The notes: a model not told the origin generated them from the sequence alone. A DNA stretch of 20,905 nucleotides from Ichthyophonus hoferi (GCA_002751075.1 NAOQ01000073.1:37061-57965); one strand, 5' to 3'. Positions 9,701-19,254 are shown, counted from the first letter of the stretch. Numbers and translations: made by a program.

Positions 9701-11164
9701 GCTCATCGCATGCACCATGACCTCTACATACCTATGTGTACATGATATGTCTGTTAATACCTATAGCTATGCAAGTATATTCATGTTGATCAAAAGTAAA
9801 CCACACACCACACAACACAAATAAATAAGTAATGCTTATCATATGATCATAACATAAAGCGGTATGTATGTAGAGTAATGTTATTTAATGCAGTTAAGTT
9901 ACTTCAAAAGCATGTCTGTTAACACACTTTCTAGGCCCTAGGCAGTCATAAGGACAGGCCCAGAGGTACAGGGACGTAAATTGTATTGTATTATATTGTA
10001 CTGCATTCTTATTCTATCACCTATAGCCTACCTTGGCCCTGGAGTCAAATCATCATCCATTGAAATAATATAGTCTGACTCGGCAACTTGAGCTAATTGC
10101 AAGCGACCAAAGTAGCCTAGATTCTTGCTACTGCCAAAGAACTTAACTCTGGAGTCGTTCTGTGCTGCTAATTTCGCTAGTCGTTCAAATTCGCCAACCA
10201 TGGGTCCGCCTAGCGCATTGACCCATATTTCAGTAACGTTGGCCGTCTATGGGAGTGGTTATGAGATAAGATAAGTCGTGAAAGAGCAAGGCTTAGCTTA
10301 GTATACAGAACTTCATCTACTCTTATTAATAAACTTGTCAATACAATCAGCTTGTCAAGCTAAACATATACAAATCAAGAGAGATAGAATTGGCTAGAGT
10401 GACAGCTTAAGTGGAAAATAACGAGATGGAAAAGGGAATGAAAGCCATGCATAACAAGAGAAAGAGCTGTATATGCATATAGGTTCCATTCTGATAGCTT
10501 ATCCTGGATTGCCATTTTACATAAATAGATTGTACTAACTATTTTCCCACGCCAATTACATAATAATAATTGCTAATAATACAGGCCAACAATACAGACG
10601 CTGTATGAGAAAGGGTAAGAAGAGGGAAATACCTGCTGCAGTAACAGGCTCAAGACCTTGTTGAACTCATCAGGCCGTCTAAAGACTGTCATAAGGATGG
10701 TGACACTGGGCTTTCTACCAGGACTGACCCCCTTACGTTTGTATACCGCCGGCTCCGACAGGATGTCAGAGGCCTCCGCATATCCCACGTCTAATGCTGA
10801 CAATCTAAGATAATTGGCATAGGCATTACTGCATAGCATTCTGTAGGTGTGAAAGGAGCGGGAGGGGGGGAGAGGGAGAGGGAGAGGGAGAGGGAGAGGG
10901 AGAGGGAGAGGAGATAAATGGTATTAATAAATGTAGATATGGCGCAAAATAAAGTCAGTATGGGTAGGTACCTGCCGGGTGAAATACGTTTGTGTGGCCA
11001 ATGTAGTATATACTAGTATAGTAAAGCTAGCACGATAACCAGTGAAAAAATAATTACCATTTAGTTACTCTATCTCCTCTACCTTTCTTATAGCGCCTCA
11101 ACATGGCAAGCACATACAACAACACACTAATAGTAGAGAGTAGAGAGATCCTACAAGTAGTCAT
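6787..11164 (-). CDS. GT-A-type glycosyltransferase B, DDD and ED motifs intact, nine exons
   Basis: Proposed exons are 11164-11058, 10828-10633, 10246-10032, 9731-9594, 9078-8868, 8729-8597, 8150-7985, 7581-7221 and 6942-6787 (TGA). All phases match and give 560 residues. Residues 6-22 are a hydrophobic anchor or signal followed by RRYKKGRG. A GT-A domain starts near 77 (PSVTILMTVFRRPDEF). It has the metal-binding motif SDYIISMDDDLTPGP (DDD 165-167), a variable loop (KYRATLGCRGAQY), VDALFSTQFLE, then TAEDMHISYSLHKYA with Glu253-Asp254 as the likely catalytic or acceptor-binding acidic pair. Such enzymes move a sugar from a nucleotide-sugar donor onto a glycan or protein, typically in the Golgi. 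Donor and acceptor are not predictable here. NxS/T sequons (NVT, NNT, NDS, NRS, NGS) fit lumenal exposure. After about 335 comes a C-terminal domain shared with the neighbouring gene A (IYFVDT, DIFDLAVGQHF, LDGSPASVGAALAA). The neighbour ends within bases of this start. Confidence 0.8.
6961..7010. repeat. GTATA-rich imperfect microsatellite in intron
   Basis: Imperfect repeats of GTATAGAGTATATA type fill part of the last intron of glycosyltransferase B. It is simple-sequence DNA with no coding content. Confidence 0.7.
7800..7856. repeat. ATTAT-type pentamer repeat in intron
   Basis: Imperfect tandem (ATTAT)n/(TATAT)n units lie in the intron between exons 7 and 8 of glycosyltransferase B. Confidence 0.75.
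10823..10847 (-). promoter_or_regulatory. tandem 3' splice sites of glycosyltransferase B exon 2
   Basis: On the minus strand two acceptors lie 12 bases apart: CCTACAG|AATGCT and TATGCAG|TAATGC. Exon 1 ends in phase 2 with TG. The distal acceptor makes TGT (Cys) and keeps the protein open, while the proximal one would make TGA at the junction. Only the distal site gives a full-length product. Confidence 0.55.
10861..10913. repeat. GAGAGG hexamer microsatellite, acts as pyrimidine tract on the coding strand
   Basis: About seven GGGAGA units lie just before exon 2 of glycosyltransferase B as transcribed. On the minus (gene) strand this is a long CCCTCT pyrimidine tract immediately upstream of the 3' splice site, so its length could affect splicing. 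Confidence 0.9.
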
Positions 11165-13468
11165 TATATCTCATACATAAGTACGGGTATAAATGCATAG
11201 ATACACTGGCACAACCCTTGTTAGACATATGTATATATATACTATAGCACAGATGTACATACTCGTCCTCAGTATCATCATCGCCAGCAATAGGCATACG
11301 TGATGCCACATCAGTCATTGGTCTAAGATCATTCTTCCAGCTGCCAACCAGACTGGTGGTCAATGATAATAGCAAACTAGATTCAGGCTTAAATTTAGTG
11401 CGAATCCCTTCAACCTCCACCCCGTTGAGTCGAGCGGCTAGAGCTGCAGCAAAAGAGGCAGGATTTCCATCTGCTACCACAGTCACACGCTTAGCGTTGG
11501 TAGCGTACAGGACCGACTGCACGCCCATAACTGTGTCGTAGACAACGTCAACAAACCGTTCGGCCCGACTAAAAGCCTCTCCCACACGTAGATTGTAAAT
11601 GTCAGACTGTAGAGGATTGGCTGATTGTTAGGTTAAGTTGTGGCTAATTTATAAGGATATATTGAACCTGTAGGTCCATAACTACCGGATGAAAGCAAAA
11701 AAAAGAACAGAACAGTATATCTTTAGCTAAAACAAACCAACACACACAGAGTCACATAGAAATATATACATGTATGGATGCACGAGTGCATTAAACAGTT
11801 ATGTTAATATAGCACAGTGACAATACCCCTCCCATCATGCTATTACATAAATGGAGGTGAGTGTAATGTACTATATGTGTATTGATAACAATCGGATAGA
11901 TAAAAGGAGAAGTGCACAGAGGGACCGCAGGTGACGCAAAGCGTGGTTATAAGGAGGCAAGAAAAGGGTATAAACCGTAAATTAGCCATTCGGATGAGAG
12001 TAGAAGCTTTAAATCAACTGTTGCGTACACATATATATATATATAATTGAATGCATAAGAGAAAGAGCACCATAAAAGACAGGGGGTAAATAGCTAACCA
12101 GCTTAGGTAAATGTGCGAGATCCATTCTCATCTTCTCAGCGATGCTATCATCCCTGCCTGATAGGACTACCACACAACCCTTTCGGATCTCGGGGTTAAT
12201 GGTTGAGAGATATTGGCGCACAAAGGCAGCATGGGTGTTGGTGTCCACAAATACAAGGGTATGTGCGGTAGAATGGCCGGCATACCCAAAGGGCAAAGCC
12301 CCTTGTCTAGCCACAACTTCTAAATAACTCAGTGATTGGGTGTTTATAATAGGTGGGGTAACAAGGGTCTCCCCTAGGGGGTCCTGCGCAACAGTTGATG
12401 GCAGCCCGCCATATAGCCAGGCTCCGAGGCACAGCCGGTTGATGCCTATAAAAGGTGTATGTGGGGATCACAATATATATATAGAAAGAGGTAGATATGT
12501 ATCAATGTGTAGAGGTTTTATTAGTGCTTATTCTTAGGTATACGTGTATGGGAGTCGCAGAATCACAGAAACTCTACAACTAAAACCAAAACATGGAGAG
12601 ACAAAAAAGAAACTTAAAAAGTGGAAAGAAGTTAAATATTAAAAAGAAAGTGGAGAGAAAAATAATGGTGTATAAAACAATTATAGAATCAAGAAAGAAA
12701 GCTTACAGAGGTAGACAACAATCCTTACCTATGGCACCAGGCGGGGGGTTTTTTAGACGGAAGGCCAGCTTGACCACACTAGCCTCTACCATGTAAATCC
12801 CTTGGAGCATCTGCAGACCCGGGCCATCTCTACGTGTCACCCTGTTAGTAACTGTCCTGCAAACTGTTCTGCCTTTCGGCTACTGGCTCTAGTCATCCTT
12901 TCCCCTTCTGTCAGATCAACTCGTGCCGGAATAGGCGGAGTAGTAACAGAAGACAAGCATAGAGAGAAAAGCATGTACCAAGTAAAGCAAAAACAAATAG
13001 GATATTCATCAACGCAATCAAAAAAGTAAGCAAATGTGTTCTCAATCAACTTCTGACCCACCTGGTCTTTTCTGAGCAAAAGAAGTGTTCAGGGAATTGA
13101 TCACATGGCATGGTAATGGCTGAAGATCCAACCACACCAAACAGCCCTCCAGTGGTAAAGCCTGCCACTAAGTATTCTAAATAATGGGTACTAGGAAGGT
13201 ATGTACCGTCGACAAAAGCAACAAACTGAGCACCAGTCTGGAGCCCCATGGTGTGCATAGCGTCCTGATTTAACTCGCGTGTATTAATTACAAAATGTAT
13301 CTTGTCTTCCATGGCAAAATTTATTCTTAGCTGCTTGACAAGCTGCTCTACCTGGACAAGTAATAAATTGGCATTAGTAATATGCGGGTTATTCCCATAG
13401 TCATATGTATGTCTATGTGTATGTGTATATATTTATGTATGGATGTATATGTGTATGTGCATGTGTAG

Positions 13469-13502
<34 letters not shown>

Positions 13503-14946
13503 TTGTATATATATATTGGCATTACATAGACATGTCAGCTCACCTTTTTCTGAAACGCTTCGTCGGGGTTAGTAAAAGCAGTAACTAAAACCATGTTTAT
13601 AGAGACAGATTGATTCATAATTGCATTCAACACCTTTACTCCTCTGTCTATATTCTGTATATCTACTACTACCGCTACAGTCTGGGTCTCGTTACGCAAC
13701 GTATCAGTTGATTGTTGATTCATCAATTCATCTGAATATTTTTCCATCAGTTCTTCTATATTTACCGATGACGGTACCTTACCCAAGTACACCTGACTGT
13801 ATAGAATGAGAGAGAAATAAATAGGAATATAGGTTTGCATTTCAGAATATATATGTGCAAGATAGTAAGATAGTATGATATTATGTACGTGTGTGAATGT
13901 ATGTAGGGGTAGGTAGGGTGAATTGGTTAGATTGGTGGCGTGGATCACTCACTCATGAGGTACTAATACCTCTTAGAGTATATAAATATATACCATTTTA
14001 TGTATCTGTATGCCTTTAGATAGGGGAAGCTTCTTTGTCCTTGGCAATAACTAGATAGCCCTATATATATGTATGTATATACCTGTAGGCAACTCAAAGA
14101 AAGTGTGTAAAATAGTTCATGTAGTTGTAGACAGCCATGTATATATAATCGTTGGTAGTTGCAACCTAATAGTCTGTATGTGTGTATCGGTCTGAATTTA
14201 TCCTTCGCAGTGTGGGTATTGTTATAAAGAGTGGTATCTTCTTAGTGTGCCTGCATATGCCTGGCCATATATTCAAACTCCTAGTATGTATTTAATTACA
14301 GTGCAATGGTTATGGTGATTTATGGACCTTTGGCATATATATATATTGTCAATCATGTCAAAGTATGTGTAGGTATTTCCTACACAAGTACACCACTCTC
14401 CAAGCATACACATGTAACACAAAAGAACACAACCACACCCTACCCACCGCCATGCCTCAGTAAAGTAATCTGGATTTTCCGATGTTTCATTGCTGCCTAT
14501 AACCATTTTATCCATCATACGTTGCAATATCCATGAGCTCTTATTAGGTGTGCGCTGAAATATCGGGGCAGCCAAGACAATCTTTCTGTTTTCATACCAC
14601 AGATGTTTTATGTTCCCTGATTGGGGCATTATCTTAATAGCCGGAAAGATGTCATCGACGATGAATAGAAGAAAGACTCCTATTACTATCAAAGGAATTA
14701 TGCGGAAAAGGAGGCGTCTAGAAATAGAAGGTAGCTTCTTTTTGATCGACCAGCAGAACGGGTCTTTCAATAAGAGAAGAGATGGGCATGGGTTAGAACA
14801 TGAAATCTGTACCTCCTAAAGGAAACATCTCATTAATTACTCTTAGTTGGATTATACGAATGAACCCCAACTTCTTTTTCTGCTTTTACTATTTACTACC
14901 TATACCACATTGGAATTACCTTTATGGTCATAGAAACCAGCCACAT
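11151..14946 (-). CDS. glycosyltransferase-like paralogue A with altered catalytic motifs, type II membrane anchor
   Basis: Proposed exons are 14946-14920 (ATG, nine codons, least certain), 14815-14448, 13796-13544, 13351-13062, about 12868-12729, 12445-12099 and 11606-11151 (TAG), giving about 626 residues. The N-terminus is strongly basic (SIKKKLPSISRRLLFR). A span IIPLIVIGVFLLFIV (about 48-62) then leads into DD, a type II signal anchor. Sequons NKS, NET, NET and NQS follow. The GT-A-like part (TQTVAVVVDIQNIDRGVKVL onward) aligns in order with gene B. Where B has MDDDLTP, A has FVAFVDGTYLP. Where B has TAEDMHISYSLHKY, A has GINRLCLGAWLYGG. Both acidic motifs are therefore altered and catalysis is doubtful. 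The C-terminal domain (LVFVDTNTHAAFV, DIYNLRVGEAFSRAERF, ADGNPASFAAALAARLNG) matches B closely, then an acidic DDDTEDE tail. Exon 7 may instead stop at a donor near 11259. Intron positions differ from B, so the duplication is old. Confidence 0.7.
12840..12875 (-). promoter_or_regulatory. three possible in-phase acceptors for exon 5 of paralogue A
   Basis: On the gene strand, GGCAG|AACAG (exon from 12868), TGCAG|GACAG (12856) and AACAG|GGTGA (12841) all restore the same frame. They would yield proteins differing by up to nine residues just before VTRRDGPGLQMLQG. Comparison with gene B does not decide between them. Confidence 0.45.
13390..13516. repeat. TATGTG/TATATG microsatellite in intron
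   Basis: Imperfect (TATGTG)n and (TATATG)n repeats fill most of the intron between the 13351 and 13544 exon ends of paralogue A. Variable-length simple sequence is expected here. Confidence 0.85.
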
Positions 14947-15047
14947 ATCAACAAAGGAAAATTATTAATTTACTTACTGTTGGACTCTCATCTAGGGTAA
15001 TATTAACGCCCCCTGCTATTTGGATAGCTCAGCTAACTCCCAAAAGC

Positions 15048-16060
15048 AATAGACCTATATAAATACAAAGACAGATAAACAACACACCTTTGTCCCCCGC
15101 ACTCAACCGAGATCTCATGTTGGCGGTGATATTACTTTATTCCCTACTACTTATGCGTTATCTGACACTGGCTAAATAGTTTTAACTAACGACTCTAAGC
15201 TATGTCCTGTAAGCTATGTCCTCTTTACAATTATCGTTACTATATTAAAGTTATGTACAGGTCCTGTTTACAGTTATTGTTAGTCAAAACATATAGGTGA
15301 TATAACTATAGATGATATTAATAATATTGATAATAATTAAATCTACCAATGACTCTTTACGGATAGATAAGTTGCGTCTTATCAAAGTAAGATTCTTTCT
15401 CCAATCATGCTCAGGAATTGAAATGATCCAATTGACTTTTTAACTGAAACGGAGAGATGCGATAGGTTGTAAGATATATTATTAGACCTCAGCAATCTAC
15501 ACGTTATGTTACGTTTGTTATGCCGACCACTCCAAGATATTTCACTCAAAGCAATAGACCTACATAAATGCAAAGACATAGATAAACAACACACCTTTTT
15601 CCCCCACACTCAACCGAGATCTCATGTTGGTGGTGATCTTACTTTATTTCCTACTACTTAAGCTTTATCCGACATTGACTAAATTGTTTTAATGACTCTA
15701 AGCTAAGCTATGCTGTTTATAATTATCATTACTATATTAGTTATGTACAGGTCCTGTTTACAGCTATTGTTATATTGTTAGTCAAAACATAATGGGCGAT
15801 ATAACAATAGATGCTATTAATATTAATTAAATCTACTAAAAAATGACTCTTTATTAAATAATGACTTGTTCTTATAAATAATAAATAGCCCTCTTTGTTT
15901 ATTGTACTATTATTTCTCCAATCATGCACAGGAAATGAAAAAATCCCAATAATATTTTCACTGAAAGAGAGATGCGATAGGTGATAAGATATTATTAAAC
16001 CTCAGTACTCTATAACTCTTTATGTTATGCTTCATGTTATGTCAACCATGCCCAGCTACT
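15048..16060. repeat. tandem duplication, two diverged copies of about 0.5 kb
   Basis: Copy 1 (about 15048-15548) and copy 2 (about 15549-16060) share the same order of landmarks: CAATAGACCTA, CAACCGAGATCTCATGTTGG, GTTATGTACAGGTCCTG, TCTCCAATCATGC, GAGATGCGATAGG and a CCACTC/TTCACTC end. The first 108 aligned bases differ at about eight positions plus a two-base indel. Later parts carry larger indels (copy 2 has extra AT sequence near 15840-15905). No coding frame is shared by both copies. It is probably an old segmental tandem duplication or two units of a local satellite. Confidence 0.85.
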
Positions 16061-16215
16061 CCACTCTTGATGACCTGGTTGAATTTCCCAATTATGGAAG
16101 TGAACGTCATGGTGAAGCCTTGGCTATATACGGCTCTGAAATATCTCAGGATGCGCCTATGGGCGTGCGATTAGCGTTAGCATTTGAGATTGGTCCAGAT
16201 AGAAATTTATTATAA
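16027..16215 (+). CDS. small orphan open frame, perhaps the start of a decayed gene
   Basis: The frame has 62 codons, with ATG at 16027 or a later one at 16048 (MPSYSTLDDLVEFPNYGSER). It continues GEALAIYGSEISQDAPMGV and RLALAFEIGPDR, ending at TAA 16213-16215. Base composition and residue mix (balanced acidic, Gly, Pro) are more coding-like than the flanks. The same frame stays protein-like downstream with a few stops to about 16509 (RQWDLILKWLNANHGYNLL), suggesting a longer broken gene. Its 5' end overlaps the end of the second copy of the tandem duplication. No family was recognised. Confidence 0.35.
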   Translation: MLHVMSTMPSYSTLDDLVEFPNYGSERHGEALAIYGSEISQDAPMGVRLALAFEIGPDRNLL

Positions 16216-16535
16216 TGGATTAACTCGCGCACTCCAATTGGCTCTGTGTAAAAACATACATCTTTTGCTGGGTTAGTGTAAGAAATAATGTTTAGATCTG
16301 ATTCGCTTGCAATTGGAGGAAGACATATCCGTTTATCTTTTTACACGTGCTTAGTGTCTTGAACTGTTTATCAGCGTCAATGGGACCTAATCCTTAAATG
16401 GCTAAATGCAAATCATGGCTATAATTTACTCGTTGCTTTAGTGCTCACATCCTCTATTTTTTCATTCGAAGTTTTAACGACGGTCTTTGAACAGACAGTA
16501 TTGTGCTAATTTATTATTATAGCAAGCTGTATTAA

Positions 16536-18085
16536 TCTAGCGACTTGTCCACAGGCTTCGGGGTCGCTAATTGAATATTGCATAAGATGACTATATATAC
16601 ATGTATTATGATATTGTTTAACAAATAATCAATGAATGCAAAGTTTGTGTGTCACGAATATATTTTGGTTTTCTTGTAACGGTAGTTTACTTGTGCGGTT
16701 GGGGCCTTTATTATGCAAGTAATTTATTTTGCAACTAATTAATCTTGAGCAGCGATCGTTGATTTACTTATTACGTGCTTATGCATTTGTGGTTAACGGC
16801 TTTGTAACGGTAATGGTAAATGAATAAACTGAAATATAAGACATTTTAACGCTAGTGTCTATTATTAGAGACACTAGAGCAATGTGGGAAGCTACCATTG
16901 TACTGCCTTATCAATCTCTTGAGATCTCTTTTTATTGGCTTAGATATCTGCAACATTTTCCTCAACCATTTTAATAAATGATAAATAATTATAAAAGTGT
17001 TCCTATAATAACTTTTCAGCTCCTTGGCTGTAATTAGGAAGGGAACGCCTTGAATAGAGCATTGGTAGATATTTAATATGTAGTAGCATGTGTACTCTGC
17101 ACTACGTCACAGGAATCAACTAAAAGTGCAGTGGTCGCTACTATGTACCAATACTTCCAATGGAGTATATTCGTGAGAACAATTAGATCTAATAATAAAT
17201 GGATCTGCTCATTTCTCAGTGAGACATTGTAGCAAGTTAATCGCCAAATACAACTGTCGAGTGAATCAACTAACTAAGGAAATACTACTGACCTTATCGA
17301 GACAGAATCAGAAGAATTTGAAACCGCATAAGTAAACGGAAACGAAAATAACTGATAAAGGCCCCGGCTCACACGTATCCAGTTAGCTTACACGCCATTA
17401 AAAATTGAACTACTCGTATTCGTATTACATTACACACAAAACTTTGCATGTGATTATTTGATTAAACAATACCACAATTATATATATATAATCATCACAT
17501 TTTTATTGTAATGCCTAGTTCATAGTTCACCATTGGCACTCAAATACGATAATATCAGTATCGAAATTTAGCCGAGTCAATTATATGGCAAGAGGAAGAT
17601 TCCGAAATGCTCAGGATTGGCATAGAGACATTGAAAGATACCACAACTGCAACCGAACAAGAAAAATACGATTCAAGAAATTAGCCTCATTCTAGTGAAC
17701 GAACAACTTGATGACTCGGTTATCTTACTGAACCCGAAACATATGATCTGAAATAGCTTATTATATTCGTTGCAGGATCTCTACCATTGGCTGGTTTTAT
17801 TTTGATAGATGGCCGCTTAACACCAATAGATTGTACTAATCATTTGTCCAACATATGTAATAATAATTGCTAATAATAATAAATATTATAGCTATATAAA
17901 GAAACACTTATATTAATGAAGTAGTAACGTAGAAAGTCGGTATATGGGCCTATTATAGAATCCACACCACAACTGTGCCTTGAAGACAGATCCGATCAAG
18001 TTAGAATACTACCGCTGGTTCAGCCCTGTTGACTACTATCAAATATACAACTAGAGATCCTGATAGCGGTGGACAAGTCGCTAGA
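16536..18085. mobile_element. probable DNA transposon remnant or non-autonomous element with terminal inverted repeats
   Basis: TCTAGCGACTTGTCCAC at 16536-16552 is repeated exactly in inverse orientation at 18069-18085. Read inward, both ends continue to CGCTA, directly on the right and after a 12-base insertion (AGGCTTCGGGGT) on the left. The repeats are therefore longer than 17 bases and each end can fold on itself. If the core starts at GCGAC, TA flanks both ends, which fits a TA target duplication as in Tc1/mariner-like elements. The span of about 1.55 kb also fits that class. Inside there is no intact transposase. Only short frames are open, for example 17178-17332 (NGSAHFSVRHCSKLIAKYN) and an arginine-rich 36-codon frame from 17585. 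Family assignment is tentative. Confidence 0.5.
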
Positions 18086-18960
18086 ACTAACACAGATTCT
18101 GATAAACTCGAATTAAATAGAATTACAGTCTATGGAATATGATTAGGATCCATGTGACTAGTCTTAGCAAACTAGGCTATCTACAAATGACGCCACTAAC
18201 ATTGTATAAAGTCTCACACTATATATATCACAAGTAAATTGACATGTTTGATTATGCAATGATAAGCGCATTGAGTACTCTGAACTGATAATACTACATT
18301 AATTAATTATAAATAATAAGTAGAATAGAGCGTAATATATTTTAGAAAATCCATTATCCTGAAAGTGTTAAATAAATAAAACCGTTGAGCTGCACTGCAA
18401 ATAGGAGAGTAGTTGACTAGCCGTTTTGACACGCATGCTATAGTTTAGGTCATGCATGTGTTTTATACGATCTACTACACAATAGGGCTATCTACTCAGG
18501 CCATATGAAATAAACAACAGGATTATTTTAAATCCATTAAAAACTGAGTTTGACAGTTTATGCTAAAATTTAATTTAAAAGGCTTTTATTTGGTCATTAT
18601 TACCTCATACATGATGCAATATTATTAGTTGCGTCGTTACAAAGATAAAAAGAATCTTCACAAATCGTTTTTTACTAAATAATATTAAAAATACAACGAA
18701 AAAGTTTGGAAGTTTTAAATTTTCCATAAAAATATTACTATTTAATTATATTTTACAAAATTACACAGTGGGTTTTGGAGTAGGACTAGTGAGCCAAACA
18801 ATATGACCATTGTACAATGAATAATATAGCATGATAGAGCTTCTTGAGCTTTGGGTTAGTGTAGCAGGCCTGTACCTACACTGCCATGTTTTGACTATTC
18901 TCCAGTGTATACTTACAGCCTTGGTTATCTTTGTAATACATATTTTTAGTCTTTAGGGAG
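18086..18960. other. AT-rich spacer, nothing recognised
   Basis: The stretch is low-GC, with many stops in all frames and no repeats beyond short A/T runs. No coding or RNA feature could be supported. Confidence 0.6.
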
Positions 18961-18970
18961 ATAATACACG

Positions 18971-19105
18971 ATGCTTTCCTTCCTTGGCCTTGCGGGCGTC
19001 CAATGTATGCGGGACTACCACGTGAAATGCGACACTGATGGCGTCTCACTTATTCAAGTCTCGAGTTTGCAATTGCTAATATTATTGGTTGACGTTAGAG
19101 GATAA
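18971..19105 (+). other. short GC-richer island with a 44-codon frame and a CACGTG box
   Basis: From ATG 18971 a 44-codon frame begins MLSFLGLAGVQCMRDYHVKC and ends at TAA. The island is clearly more GC-rich than its surroundings. It contains the palindrome CCACGTGA (about 19019-19026), an E-box type site. It sits about 235 bases upstream of the SFSWAP-like start, so promoter or 5' UTR function is as likely as coding. No homology was recognised. Confidence 0.3.
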
Positions 19106-19254
19106 TGATTCTGATTAGGTAACATAATCTATATGTGCAGGAGCGCAACAACTTTGAACTGGTTTTTATCCTACTAGCTGTATCTTACACCCTCTTGTGA
19201 TAGTAGGAAGGATAGAGTTACTCGCACCGGTAGGAGGTGCTTTATTACACAAAC

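Noticed and set aside
9567-9824. 85-codon plus-strand frame opposite glycosyltransferase B
   Set aside because: It is the shadow of exon 4 of B (9731-9594), whose minus-strand reading fits the GT domain and phase.
11356-11541. Plus-strand frame of 61 codons
   Set aside because: It is the antisense shadow of the conserved ADGNPAS exon of paralogue A.
12340-13029. Several plus-strand frames of 60-75 codons
   Set aside because: They lie opposite exons and introns of paralogue A. The minus-strand exons align with gene B, while the plus frames show no protein-like pattern.
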